Shown piece after piece: positions 16,274 through 25,001 of a stretch of 64,000 nt of DNA; within the stretch, counting starts at the first letter, position 1, and every line of letters starts with the position of its first letter. A program made the position numbers and the translations under genes. The notes under the pieces were generated by a model that saw only the letters and a list, made by a program, of their open reading frames with translations, was not told the DNA's origin and did no database searches. Source of the stretch: Alphaproteobacteria bacterium (GTDB lineage Bacteria; Pseudomonadota; Alphaproteobacteria; Micropepsales; Micropepsaceae). The stretch spans positions 420,878 through 484,877 of the forward strand of contig JAFARO010000003.1 in the NCBI GenBank assembly GCA_019245415.1. Reading direction: 5' to 3'.

Positions 16274-17581
16274 ATGACCGATCCGACGCCTTCGGCGCTT
16301 GACGCCATGTTCCACGCCAACGACAAGCCGCCCACCATCGTAGAGGCAGTGGCGAAGAACATCACAATCATCATAGGCGTCGTTGCCTCGATTGTTCCGA
16401 TTACCGAGGCCATTCGCAGTTGGCACGAGTCGAGTTTGAACGAAGCCAATCAGAAGCACGAGAGGGAAACGAATGCCGCCAATCAGGAGCAGCAAATTGA
16501 GATTGAATTCTTGAAGCTGGTCGTCGGCAAAGATGTAGCAGGGGACGATCGGCGTCGCGTCCTCGAGGTGCTGAGGAATGCGAGCAGGCGCACCACTCTA
16601 TCCGTCTGGGCGGACAAAGAGGCGCGGCAATACGATTTGGATGTGAAGTCGCATCAAAGAGACAACGCGAGGTACGAGGCCTCGTTGGACACCGAAAGAA
16701 GCCCTGAAAGCGCCAGGCTGGCGATTGCCAATCAGAAAATCGTTGTGCTTCGCGAGCAAATCAACGAGGCCACCGACAAGCATGATTTCGTTCAGGTGGA
16801 GAAGTTGAAAGTCGAGTTCTATGATGCTTATGGAGAACAGTTCGCGGCGCAAAACGCTGTCGACAAGGTCAAGAACAAGCCTCTTTTACTCGCCGGTTTG
16901 ACCGCAGTGCGTCCGTCGGTTTCCGTTCATTCGGCAGCACCGACTGATCCGACGCCTCCGCATGTCCCCGCCCAAACGAGCGGACCGCCGGATCAATCCG
17001 ATCCCTTCGACGTCGATTTTGTGAGTAAGCTGTTTCCGTTTACCCCCCGATCAAACATTGCGATCAATCTTCCTTTCGTATTGGCTGCGCTGAAGGAGCG
17101 TGGGCTGTCCGACCATGACATGACGCTTTACGCACTGGCAGCCATTCGCGTGCAAACCGCAAGCTTCCTGCCGGTGCCCGAGGGGCAGTCGCGGTTCAAT
17201 ACGCCTCCGAACGGACTGCCGTTCGGACTGTATGAACCCGGCACTCACATCGGGCGCGCACTGGGCAACGTTGAGGCAGGCGATGGGGCCCGCTTCAAGG
17301 GCCGGGGTTATTTGCAAATCACCGGCCGGGAGGCTTATCGCCGATACGGTCAGCAGATCGGGGTCGATCTGGTGGGTAATCCGGATCTGGCTTGCGACGG
17401 CAAAGTAGCGGCGGAAATTGTGGCTCAGTTCGTCAAGAACAACGAAATGAAAATTCGCTCCGCGCTGGCGGCCAACGATCTAAAATCGGCGATGAGGTTG
17501 CTGACCGGAGGATCGCTTGGGCTTGACCAATTCTCAAACGCGTTCACCACCGGCCGCAAATTGTTGAGAGATCCGGTTTAG
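16274..17581 (+). CDS. Membrane-tethered protein with coiled coil and GH19 chitinase-like domain
   Basis: 435 residues in three parts: one membrane segment at about 28-47, a charged helical region at about 50-205 likely to form a coiled coil, a Pro-rich linker, and a C-terminal GH19/endolysin-like domain at about 262-435. The domain is recognised by RFNTPPNGLPFGLY and GDGARFKGRGYLQITGREAYRRYG. At the position where active members usually have Glu in an R-x-E-T segment this protein has Gln294 (IRVQTASF), so catalysis is doubtful. With the N-terminus inside, the domain would face the periplasm and could bind peptidoglycan or chitin fragments. Base composition is lower in GC than its neighbours. 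A TTG at 16244 is an alternative start. Confidence 0.7.
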   Translation: MTDPTPSALDAMFHANDKPPTIVEAVAKNITIIIGVVASIVPITEAIRSWHESSLNEANQKHERETNAANQEQQIEIEFLKLVVGKDVAGDDRRRVLEVLRNASRRTTLSVWADKEARQYDLDVKSHQRDNARYEASLDTERSPESARLAIANQKIVVLREQINEATDKHDFVQVEKLKVEFYDAYGEQFAAQNAVDKVKNKPLLLAGLTAVRPSVSVHSAAPTDPTPPHVPAQTSGPPDQSDPFDVDFVSKLFPFTPRSNIAINLPFVLAALKERGLSDHDMTLYALAAIRVQTASFLPVPEGQSRFNTPPNGLPFGLYEPGTHIGRALGNVEAGDGARFKGRGYLQITGREAYRRYGQQIGVDLVGNPDLACDGKVAAEIVAQFVKNNEMKIRSALAANDLKSAMRLLTGGSLGLDQFSNAFTTGRKLLRDPV

Positions 17582-17668
17582 ACGGTTCCAAACGCGCAGC
17601 GCGATCTGACGAATCGCAACAGGGAAGAATCCAAGACAATAAAGTAGAATGCGCGCAATTTGGCGGTG

Positions 17669-17794
17669 TCAGCTTCGGTCCTTGCTGCGCTTGGACGCGC
17701 GGCGCGCCATCCACAGTCCGCAGATTGCGATCAATGCCGCAATCACCGAACTGATGCTGCCGAGCATGCTCAGAAGGGATTTGGCCTCATGCAT
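17669..17794 (-). CDS. Possible 41-residue single-pass membrane protein
   Basis: A short frame beginning MHEAKSLLSMLGS, followed by a hydrophobic stretch (ISSVIAALIAICGLWMA) and a basic tail (RRASKRSKDRS). This is a regular N-out/C-in or hairpin-free single-pass design with a positive-inside tail. Third-codon positions are GC rich, as in real genes here. The ribosome site is weak. It lies convergent to the GH19-like gene, in the only sizeable gap around it (17582-17947); the rest of that gap holds nothing recognised. It could be a holin-like or small regulatory membrane protein, but this is inference. Confidence 0.4.
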   Translation of the reverse strand: MHEAKSLLSMLGSISSVIAALIAICGLWMARRASKRSKDRS

Positions 17795-17947
17795 ACAGCG
17801 ATATTAACCAAATTCAGGCCAAGGTTCAACGAACGGATTCTGCTCGAGTGGCGATATGTCAGGGCCCCCAAGATAGGTGCGACAGCTTCCACCTGAATCC
17901 CCTTCCCTCGCGCGCGAGGGCGCGCTCGCCGGGGATGACAATGGTGG

Positions 17948-20278
17948 CTAAACGCTCTCCTCCGGCTCCGCCCTCTTCTTCCGCGACGCAGGCGGGCGGG
18001 GTTTGGCTTCCGATGCCGGGAGGAATTCGAACGCCAGCTTGTCGTTCTCGCGGTCGAGCAGAACGCGCACCGTGCCGCCGTCTTTCAACTTCCCGAACAG
18101 GATCTCGTCCGCCAAGGGCTTCTTGATGTTGTCCTGGATCACGCGCGCAAGGGGGCGTGCGCCGAAGGCGTCGTCGTAGCCCTTTTCGCCCAGCCAGCGC
18201 GTGGCTTCCGGCGTCAGGTCGAAGGTCACGTCGCGGTCGCCGAGCTGGGCCTCGAGCTCGAGCACGAACTTCTCCACCACGTGGTCGATGGTATCGCGCG
18301 ACAGCGCCGCGAAGGTGATGGTGGCGTCGAGGCGGTTGCGGAATTCGGGCGTGAACAGCTTCTTGATCGCCTCCTCGTCCTCGCCCTCGCGCTTGCCGCG
18401 GCCGAAGCCGATGGCGTCCTTGGCTGCGTCGCTGGCGCCGGCATTGGTGGTCATGATCAGCACCACGTTGCGGAAATCGATTTTCTTGCCGTTGTGGTCG
18501 GTCAGCTTGCCATGATCCATCACCTGCAGAAGGATGTTGAACAGGTCCTGGTGCGCCTTCTCGATCTCGTCGAGGAGCAGCACGCAATGCGGATGCTGGT
18601 CGACGCCGTCGGTGAGCAGCCCGCCCTGGTCGAAGCCGACATAGCCGGGCGGCGCGCCGATCAGCCGGCTCACCGTGTGTCGCTCCATGTATTCGCTCAT
18701 GTCGAAGCGGATCAGCTCTACGCCCATGATGTGAGCGAGCTGCTTGGCGACCTCGGTCTTGCCGACGCCGGTGGGGCCGCTGAACAGATAGCAGCCGATC
18801 GGCTTCTCCGGCTGGCGCAGGCCGGCGCGCGCGAGCTTGATCGCCGACGAGAGCTGATGGATGGCATGATCCTGGCCGAAGACGACGCGCTTCAGATCGT
18901 CTTCCAAGGTGCGCAGCGCTTCGGCGTCGGTCTTGGAGACCGATTTCGGCGGAATGCGCGCCATCTTGGCGATGACCTCTTCGACCTCGCGCACGCCGAT
19001 GACTTTCTTGCGGCGCGATTCCGCCACCAGCATCTGCGAGGCGCCGACCTCGTCGATCACGTCGATCGCCTTATCGGGCAGCTTGCGGTCGTTGATGTAT
19101 TTGGCGCTGAGCTCGACCGCGGCCTTGATCGCGTCCTGGGTGTAGCGGAGCTTGTGATAGTCCTCGTAATACGACTTGATGCCTTTGAGGATCTTGATCG
19201 CGTCCGGCACCGAGGGCTCGGCCACGTCGATCTTCTGGAAGCGGCGCACCAGCGCGCGGTCCTTCTCGAAATACTGGCGGTATTCCTTGTAGGTGGTCGA
19301 GCCGATGCAGCGCAGCAGGCCCGCCTGCAGCGCGGGCTTGAGCAGGTTGGAGGCATCCATCGCGCCGCCCGAAGTGGCGCCGGCGCCGATCACGGTGTGG
19401 ATCTCGTCGATGAACAGGATCGCGCCTTTGAGGTTTTCGAGCTCCTTGACGACGGATTTCAGCCGCTCCTCGAAATCGCCGCGATAGCGCGTGCCGGCGA
19501 TCAGCGCGCCCATGTCGAGCGCGTAGATCGTGTTGCCGCGCAGGACTTCCGGCACCTCGTTCTTGACGATCTTGCGCGCCAGGCCTTCGGCGATCGCCGT
19601 CTTGCCGACGCCGGGATCGCCGACGAACAGCGGATTGTTCTTCTGGCGCCGGCAGAGGATCTGAATGGTGCGCTCGACCTCGGCGTCGCGGCCGATGAGC
19701 GGATCGATGCGGCCGGACTTGGCCTTCTCGTTCAGGTTCACGCAATAGGCCTCGAGCGCGTCGGTGCCCTGCTTGACGACTTTCTCGCCCTCCTCGTCCT
19801 CGTCGGCGCCCTTGACCGGCTTGGCCTGGCTCATGCCGGGACGCTTGGCGATTCCGTGGGAGATGTAGCTGACCGCGTCCAGCCGCGTCATGTTCTGCTC
19901 TTGCAGATAATAGACGGCGTGGCTCTCGCGCTCGGTGAACAGCGCCACCAGCACGTTGGCGCCGGTGACTTCGTCGCGGCCGGAATTCTGCACATGCAGC
20001 ACCGCGCGCTGGACGACCCGCTGGAAGCCGGTGGTGGGCTTGGCGTCCTCGCCGTCTTCGATCACCAGTGTCAGCAGCTCTTCGTCGACGTGTTTCTGCA
20101 CCGCGCGGCGCAGGGGCTCGATCTCGACATTGCAGGCCTTCATCACCTGGGCCGCGTCGGGATCGTCGATCAGGGCGAGAAGCAGGTGCTCGAGCGTCGC
20201 GTATTCGTGGTGGCGCTCGCTCGCGAGATGGATCGCGCGATGCAGCGCCTGCTCCAGGCTACGCGACAGTGACGGCAT
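17948..20278 (-). CDS. clpA: ClpA, ATPase subunit of ClpAP protease
   Basis: 776-residue Hsp100 unfoldase. The N-domain (1-145) is the ClpS and substrate docking site. The first AAA+ module has Walker A GDPGVGKT at 220-227 and Walker B ILFIDEIH; the second has [14 protein letters not shown] and [11 protein letters not shown]. The IGF loop that docks ClpP is present in DAIGFGRG. The C-terminus ends in a Lys/Pro-rich extension. It unfolds ssrA-tagged and N-degron proteins and feeds them to ClpP (not in this window). Its start directly abuts the clpS stop, so the two form one transcript. Confidence 0.95.
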   Translation of the reverse strand: MPSLSRSLEQALHRAIHLASERHHEYATLEHLLLALIDDPDAAQVMKACNVEIEPLRRAVQKHVDEELLTLVIEDGEDAKPTTGFQRVVQRAVLHVQNSGRDEVTGANVLVALFTERESHAVYYLQEQNMTRLDAVSYISHGIAKRPGMSQAKPVKGADEDEEGEKVVKQGTDALEAYCVNLNEKAKSGRIDPLIGRDAEVERTIQILCRRQKNNPLFVGDPGVGKTAIAEGLARKIVKNEVPEVLRGNTIYALDMGALIAGTRYRGDFEERLKSVVKELENLKGAILFIDEIHTVIGAGATSGGAMDASNLLKPALQAGLLRCIGSTTYKEYRQYFEKDRALVRRFQKIDVAEPSVPDAIKILKGIKSYYEDYHKLRYTQDAIKAAVELSAKYINDRKLPDKAIDVIDEVGASQMLVAESRRKKVIGVREVEEVIAKMARIPPKSVSKTDAEALRTLEDDLKRVVFGQDHAIHQLSSAIKLARAGLRQPEKPIGCYLFSGPTGVGKTEVAKQLAHIMGVELIRFDMSEYMERHTVSRLIGAPPGYVGFDQGGLLTDGVDQHPHCVLLLDEIEKAHQDLFNILLQVMDHGKLTDHNGKKIDFRNVVLIMTTNAGASDAAKDAIGFGRGKREGEDEEAIKKLFTPEFRNRLDATITFAALSRDTIDHVVEKFVLELEAQLGDRDVTFDLTPEATRWLGEKGYDDAFGARPLARVIQDNIKKPLADEILFGKLKDGGTVRVLLDRENDKLAFEFLPASEAKPRPPASRKKRAEPEESV

Positions 20279-20617
20279 CTACTCTTTCTCCATGGTGCAT
20301 TGCAGAGGATGTTGATGGCGGCGCGAGAATTCAATGACCTGCGCCACCTTGGTCTCGGCGACCTCGAAGGTGAAGACGCCGCAGATGCCCACGCCATGGC
20401 GGTGGACGTGGAGCATGATCTCGACCGCCTGCTCGCGCCCCTTGTTGAAGAACTTCTCCAGGATGTGGACGACGAACTCCATCGGCGTGTAGTCGTCGTT
20501 CAGGATCAGCACCTTGTAGAGCGACGGCTTCTTGGTCTTGGGGCGCGTCTTGGCCACGACCCCGGTGCCGGTGCCGGAACCGCCCGTGCCGATGGTGCCA
20601 TCGCGCTTGTCTCTCAT
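20279..20617 (-). CDS. clpS: ClpS, N-end-rule adaptor for ClpA
   Basis: About 112 residues. The unstructured Gly/Thr-rich N-terminus is followed by the ClpS core: [20 protein letters not shown], with the NDD-x-TPMEFVV segment that forms the N-degron pocket, then the His-containing [21 protein letters not shown]. It delivers proteins with destabilising N-terminal residues to ClpA. Start: the ATG at 20617 gives the usual family N-terminus, but the ATG at 20638 (seven more residues) cannot be excluded; neither has a strong ribosome site. The stop abuts the clpA start. Confidence 0.93.
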   Translation of the reverse strand: MRDKRDGTIGTGGSGTGTGVVAKTRPKTKKPSLYKVLILNDDYTPMEFVVHILEKFFNKGREQAVEIMLHVHRHGVGICGVFTFEVAETKVAQVIEFSRRHQHPLQCTMEKE

Positions 20618-20731
20618 CGCCCAAACCGACCCATGCATTCAGTTTAACGGGAACAGGCCTCGAAAATGCAATAACCTTTCATCCATCAGCGTTTATATGG
20701 GAATTCTCTGAAAAATTACGAACGCGCCGAT

Positions 20732-20860
20732 CCTCCCCCGCTCGCGGGGGAGGTGCCGAGCGGTAGCGAGGCGGAGGGGGGGCCGTCCATGCGATTCCCC
20801 CTGCGGCGCTTCGGTCCGCACGCTGTCGCCGCGGACCCTCCCCCGTAAAACGGGGGAGGA
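20732..20860. repeat. Dispersed palindromic repeat, family D, doublet 1
   Basis: Two hairpin units in inverted orientation. The left unit is CCTCCCCCGC-tc-GCGGGGGAGG followed by TGCCGAGCGGTAGCGAGGCG; the right unit closes with CCTCCCCCGTAAAACGGGGG AGGA in the opposite sense. It lies in the gap between the clpS promoter side and the phasin terminator. Homologues are at 33649-33765 and flanking the DUF559 gene at 61796 and 62176. Confidence 0.85.
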
Positions 20861-20875
20861 TTGTTCTTGATGGAC

Positions 20876-20908
20876 GAAAAAGGGCCCGGACGTTGCCGTC
20901 CGAGCCCT
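20876..20908 (-). terminator. Rho-independent terminator of the phasin gene
   Basis: On the minus strand, downstream of the phasin stop, the stem GGGCTCGGACG pairs with CGTCCGGGCCC around a GCAA-type loop and is followed by five T residues. Strong stem plus T run is a standard intrinsic terminator. Confidence 0.8.
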
Positions 20909-20970
20909 TCTACGCCGTTCCGCTTCTTGGGAGGGGGAGGAATCCGCGGAACGATAATGTCGCGGCGCGC

Positions 20971-21423
20971 TTAGGCGGCGCGCGTGGTCTGGACCGTGTC
21001 GACCCAGGCCTGGACGCGGCCCTGCAGCGGCGCGAAGCTGTCGCGGGTGGCCGCGACCATGATCTCGCCGAGCTTGGTCATCTGGTTGACGTAGCCCTCG
21101 AAGGCGGTGCGCGCGAAATCGGTCTGCAGCTCGATGGCTTCATGGACCGACTTCGAGGCCATCACGGCCTTGGCGGCAGTGATGCTGTCTTCGACGGACT
21201 GGCGGGACCAGGCGAAAATCTCGTTCTGGATGGTCTCGGCGCCCTTGCCGGCCGCGTTGGCGGCCTTGAGGTAGGCGTCCATCGTCTCCTGGCCATACCC
21301 AAGGACGTGATCGTAGCCGCGGAAGGCCTTCTCGAAGTTGGCCTTGAGGGCCTCGGCGCCCTGGTTCACGGTGTCCTGGGCGGCGTCGGTGGTCTTCTCG
21401 CCGTGTGTCTTGTGCTTCGCCAT
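20971..21423 (-). CDS. Phasin family protein
   Basis: 150-residue amphipathic helical protein with the phasin-2 pattern: EKAFRGYDHVLGYGQETMDAYLKAANAAGKGAETI, then SRQSVEDSITAAKAVMASKSVHEAIELQTDFA and a C-terminal helix with APLQGRVQAWVDTV. Phasins coat polyhydroxyalkanoate granules and control granule size. No PHA synthase or PhaR gene lies nearby, so it is a stand-alone unit with its own terminator. The upstream region (21477-21511) contains TGC/GCA-rich inverted motifs resembling PhaR-type operators. Confidence 0.87.
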   Translation of the reverse strand: MAKHKTHGEKTTDAAQDTVNQGAEALKANFEKAFRGYDHVLGYGQETMDAYLKAANAAGKGAETIQNEIFAWSRQSVEDSITAAKAVMASKSVHEAIELQTDFARTAFEGYVNQMTKLGEIMVAATRDSFAPLQGRVQAWVDTVQTTRAA

Positions 21424-21476
21424 AGTCGTCTCTCCATCGATTTTGCGGCGCTTCGGGGCACTTGCCGCTGGGTATG

Positions 21477-21511
21477 TTGCACCGCAACAATGCTTATATG
21501 CAGTGCAGCAA
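21477..21511. promoter_or_regulatory. TGC/GCA inverted motifs upstream of phasin
   Basis: TTGC-ACC-GCAA at 21477-21487 is a perfect inverted repeat with a 3-base centre, and TGCAGTGCAGCAA at 21499-21511 repeats the same half-sites. They lie 54-88 bases upstream of the phasin start. PhaR repressors of PHA metabolism are reported to bind CTGC/GCAG-type sites, so this is a plausible PhaR operator, by inference only. Confidence 0.4.
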
Positions 21512-21564
21512 TCCGACTGTCAAGGGATGGAAACGTAAAAAAGATTCATCCCGGGCCAGAAGCG

Positions 21565-21579
21565 TTAAGGCTTCGTAAA
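21565..21579. promoter_or_regulatory. Possible CtrA-like box
   Basis: TTAA, seven bases, then TAAA (TTAAGGCTTCGTAAA), one mismatch from the CtrA full site TTAA-N7-TTAA. It lies in the divergent region between phasin and the D,D-carboxypeptidase, about 105 bases before the latter. DivK in this window implies a CtrA pathway, but a single near-match can occur by chance. Confidence 0.22.
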
Positions 21580-21684
21580 TGCCAGTAACATAAGATCAAT
21601 TTGGGAAATGGCTTGCGCCGCCCCGCGCTTTTTGGTTCCATCGAAGCGTTGGGTGGGGCGTAACGTCACGCGTTGAGGCAGTCG

Positions 21685-23265
21685 ATGCTAGACCGGGCCA
21701 AGACCCGATTCAGCATGCTCGTGAGGGTTTTGCCGCTACTTGCGGCAGCAGTCGTCGTCATCTCCACCCCTGCGGATGCGCACCGGCGTCATCACCGGGG
21801 CGGCTCCATGCCGGCTGGCCTCACCGATCCGGGCAAGGACGCCGCGCTGATCGAGGACGGCGCCACCGGCAAGGTGCTCTACAGCCGCAATTCCACGGCG
21901 CTGCGCCATCCGGCCTCGCTCACCAAGATGATGACGCTCTACCTGCTGTTCGACGCGCTGAAGAAGGGCCAGCTCTCGCTTGCCAGCGCCCTGCCCGTCT
22001 CCGCGCACGCCGCCGCGCAGCGCCCGACCAAGCTCCATCTTTATGCCGGCGATTCGATACCGGTGGAGGTCGCGATCTATGCCATCGTGGTGCGTTCGGC
22101 CAACGACGTCGCGGTGGCGATCGGCGAAGCCCTGGGCGGCACCGAATCGCATTTCGCCGAGATGATGACCGCCAAGGCGCGCCAGCTCGGCATGAAGGAC
22201 ACCTTCTTCCACAACGCTTCGGGCCTGCCGGACCCGCTGCAGATCACCACCGCGGCGGATCTCGCCGTTCTGGCGCGCCATCTCGCGTACGATTTCCCGC
22301 AATACTTCCACTACTTCTCGGCCCCCGGCTTCGCCTATCGCGGACAGTCCTATGTCACCCACGACAACCTCATCGGCCATTACGACGGCGCCGACGGCAT
22401 CAAGACGGGGTTCACCGAGGCATCGGGCTTCAATCTCGTCTCGTCGGTGACGCGCGGGAAGACGCATGTGATCGGCGTCGTCATGGGCGGCCGCACCGCG
22501 CGCCGCCGCGACCGCGAGATGATGAACCTGCTCGACAACGCCTATACCCAGATCCAGGCCAACCCGACGCTGGTCGCTTCCGTCAACGTGCCCTGGAAGG
22601 GGTTCGGGCAAGGGACCCCGACCGTTGTCGCCTCGCTCAACCTGAACGTGGCACCGGGCCAGACTTCCGCTGCGCCGTCGGCCGACGCCGAGGACGAAGA
22701 AGCGGCGGAGATGCGGCCCGACATCGCCGACGGTACCGACAACGAAGTCGCCGCCGCTCCGGCGCCTGTGCCGGCTGCGCCTCCTCCGCCGCGCAGCCAG
22801 CCGCCGGCGGCAGCGCCTGCGGCACCGCCGCGGTCCGCGCCGCCCGCCGCCGTGGCGGCGAACGTTCCGCTGCCGATGCCGAAGCCCAGATCGGAGCCGC
22901 CGCAGGTGAAGGTGGCGAGCAATGAGCCGCCCGCGCCATCGCCCACGGCCAAGCCCGAGATCGGAGAAGGCGACTTCGACGACCAGGCGCTCTCCACCCG
23001 CAAGCTCACGGCACAGGATTGGACGATCCAGATCGGCGCCTTCGCCGACAGCAGCATCGCGCGCGCGCAACTCGCCGCCTATGCGGAACGCTCGATGGAC
23101 ATCCTGGGGCAGTCCGCGCGCATCATCATCCCGTTCCGCAGCGTGGAGGGGCAGACCTTGTTCCGCGCCCGCTTCGGTCCCTTCGTCGAGCGCGAGGCAC
23201 GCGAGATTTGCGCCCGCCTGACGCAGCGCGGCCAGACCTGCTTCGCCGCCCTGGCGACGCGCTGA
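21685..23265 (+). CDS. D-alanyl-D-alanine carboxypeptidase with SPOR domain
   Basis: 526-residue S11 penicillin-binding protein. After a signal peptide (cleavage near DAHR) comes the serine-peptidase domain with the three catalytic motifs SLTK (78-81), SAN (138-140) and KTG (240-242). A Pro/Ala-rich spacer (about 340-440) leads to a C-terminal SPOR domain (WTIQIGAFADSSIA to the end) that binds denuded peptidoglycan at division septa. It trims the terminal D-Ala of peptidoglycan stem peptides. SPOR fusion to S11 enzymes is common in alphaproteobacteria. The ATG at 21685 has GAGG upstream; a TTG at 21673 is an alternative. Confidence 0.9.
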   Translation: MLDRAKTRFSMLVRVLPLLAAAVVVISTPADAHRRHHRGGSMPAGLTDPGKDAALIEDGATGKVLYSRNSTALRHPASLTKMMTLYLLFDALKKGQLSLASALPVSAHAAAQRPTKLHLYAGDSIPVEVAIYAIVVRSANDVAVAIGEALGGTESHFAEMMTAKARQLGMKDTFFHNASGLPDPLQITTAADLAVLARHLAYDFPQYFHYFSAPGFAYRGQSYVTHDNLIGHYDGADGIKTGFTEASGFNLVSSVTRGKTHVIGVVMGGRTARRRDREMMNLLDNAYTQIQANPTLVASVNVPWKGFGQGTPTVVASLNLNVAPGQTSAAPSADAEDEEAAEMRPDIADGTDNEVAAAPAPVPAAPPPPRSQPPAAAPAAPPRSAPPAAVAANVPLPMPKPRSEPPQVKVASNEPPAPSPTAKPEIGEGDFDDQALSTRKLTAQDWTIQIGAFADSSIARAQLAAYAERSMDILGQSARIIIPFRSVEGQTLFRARFGPFVEREAREICARLTQRGQTCFAALATR

Positions 23266-23274
23266 CGGCTGCGC

Positions 23275-24495
23275 TCAGGGGCAATAGCCGAACGTGACGA
23301 CGCCATCCGGCGCCAGCCATAACGCCGACCGGTTCGCCGGCGATGCCAAGATGCCGGCGCCGAGATCATTCTCGCCGTCGATGACGCCGTTTCGTCCGCT
23401 CCAGACATGCACGCCATCTGCGAGAACGCCGGTGATGCGGATCTTGCCAGAGCCGGCCCAGGGTATCGGCCGCGCATCGTCCGCAACGATATGGCGGATG
23501 CCGGACGGCCCGCTGAGATCCTGCGCCGCCGCGAACGACTGTCCGCCATCGGCGCTCGAGGTGAAGAAGACCTGCCAGTCCGCCGCCCCATCGACGGTCA
23601 ATTGCTTGAGATAGGAGACATAGATCCGCCTCCCGGTGTCCTGAACCATGAACTGCCGCGCGGGCTGATCGATCGCGAGCGGCGCGGTCCAGGACTTGGC
23701 ACCATCCGAGCTCTGCAAATAGATCCCTTGAAGCGGCATCTCCTCGCGCCACACCAGCGAGAGCCTGCCGCCATTGGGGGCGAGCGACAGGATCGGCTCG
23801 CGGGCGCGACGCTTGCCGTCGTCGCTGATGAGATCGGTCGAGAAATTCGCGCCGCCGTCATGGCTGGCGGCCAGTTCGACGATATGGGGATCGTTCTGGC
23901 GGCTGCTCTCCCAGGCCGCATAGACATCTTCGCCGTGGCTGGCGATCACCATTTCCCCGGACGCAATATCCAGCACCGCGGGCGGTGTGAAGGTCCGGCC
24001 GTCATCGGCGCTGCTGCTCACCGCGACGACCTTGCCAGGCGAGGCATAGGCGAGATGGACGTTGTCGCCGTCCGCGGAAATCTGCGGCAGGAAGAGGTGC
24101 ACGCTGCCGAAGTCGCGCCCCGCATCCCAGGCACCGGGGGCGCCGTGATCGTGATTGGCGGCGAACATCAGATGGACGTCCGCGCCACGCTTGCGCAGCC
24201 AAACGACATAGAGGTTGTCGCCGGCCGCGGCGAGGCGGAGGTTCTTGACGCCTCCCTCGCCCTTGAAAATGGTCTGAAGTGGCTGCAGCTGCGCGCCGTC
24301 ATCCGTCGCGACCAGCACACTGACCTTCGAGCCGTGGGTAAATCCCGCATAGGCCCAGTGCCCGGAAACGACGGGGTTCGATCCCTCTTCCGCGATCGCC
24401 GCGCCCGGGCCGCCGATCGGCGTGACGGTGCATTGGGACATCGCCGGCGCCGAGGCAAGCATCAGCGCCGCGAGCGGCAACAGAACCTTGAACAT
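23275..24495 (-). CDS. Exported sialidase-like beta-propeller protein
   Basis: 406-residue protein with a signal peptide (MFKVLLPLAALMLASAPAMS) and at least four Asp-box-like repeats: SSADDGRTF, ASHDGGANF, SSDGAKSW and SSADGGQSF. These turns mark the BNR/sialidase six-bladed propeller. The arginine triad of true sialidases was not identified, so it may be a non-enzymatic propeller or a glycosidase of other specificity. It is convergent with the carboxypeptidase gene and lies 59 bases downstream of the J-domain gene, possibly in the same transcript. Confidence 0.7.
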   Translation of the reverse strand: MFKVLLPLAALMLASAPAMSQCTVTPIGGPGAAIAEEGSNPVVSGHWAYAGFTHGSKVSVLVATDDGAQLQPLQTIFKGEGGVKNLRLAAAGDNLYVVWLRKRGADVHLMFAANHDHGAPGAWDAGRDFGSVHLFLPQISADGDNVHLAYASPGKVVAVSSSADDGRTFTPPAVLDIASGEMVIASHGEDVYAAWESSRQNDPHIVELAASHDGGANFSTDLISDDGKRRAREPILSLAPNGGRLSLVWREEMPLQGIYLQSSDGAKSWTAPLAIDQPARQFMVQDTGRRIYVSYLKQLTVDGAADWQVFFTSSADGGQSFAAAQDLSGPSGIRHIVADDARPIPWAGSGKIRITGVLADGVHVWSGRNGVIDGENDLGAGILASPANRSALWLAPDGVVTFGYCP

Positions 24496-24554
24496 CCCAC
24501 CCCCTTACGCCGCCGCCTCGAGCCGCCAAGACGTGGCGCAAGCCTCCGTCGCGG

Positions 24555-25001
24555 TCAAGGAAGCAGCACGTCCTTCGCCTCGTTGATCTTTGCGGCGAGA
24601 TAGTCGGAGCCGCCGCGGTCGGGATGGTTCTGCAGTATGAGCCGCTTGTGGGCGCCGCGAATGTCAGCCGCGCTGGCGCCCTCCTCCAGTCCCAGCACCT
24701 TGAGGGCTTCGGCGCGCGACATCGTCGTGCGCCCGCGCGGCGGCGGCCGCGCCTCGTCCCGCCGCTGCCAGCCCGGGGGAATCCCGCGGCCGCCCGTGTA
24801 GAGGCTCCAGCAGATTCCGGCCAGGAAGACGGCCGGCAGCCAGCGTTCGGTGAGCGCGAAGAACAGGGTCAACGCCCCGAGCACAGCGATGCCCGCGATG
24901 CGGCCAAACCGTCGCAGCGAATTGCGGTCCATCGCCGAGGCGCTGCGCCCCAGCATCACCGCCGCGACGATGCCGAGAAGCGCGAGCGCGACGACTGCCA
25001 T
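24555..25001 (-). CDS. Membrane-anchored J-domain protein
   Basis: 148 residues: two hydrophobic segments (about 2-20 and 34-66) and a C-terminal J domain (about 93-148) with the diagnostic HPD in [22 protein letters not shown]. The layout resembles Tim14/Pam18-like or DjlA-like short membrane J proteins that recruit DnaK at the inner membrane. The start overlaps the putA stop (ATGA), so it is translationally coupled to putA, an unusual partner with no obvious functional link. Confidence 0.82.
   Translation of the reverse strand: MAVVALALLGIVAAVMLGRSASAMDRNSLRRFGRIAGIAVLGALTLFFALTERWLPAVFLAGICWSLYTGGRGIPPGWQRRDEARPPPRGRTTMSRAEALKVLGLEEGASAADIRGAHKRLILQNHPDRGGSDYLAAKINEAKDVLLP

Noticed and set aside
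16274..17794. GH19-like gene plus small membrane frame considered as a prophage lysis cassette
   Set aside because: No phage structural, integrase or regulatory genes nearby, the two genes are convergent, and the GH19 domain is fused to a membrane anchor and coiled coil.
18281..20272. Plus-strand frame of 663 codons opposite clpA
   Set aside because: Mirror frame of ClpA; no homology expected and no start context.
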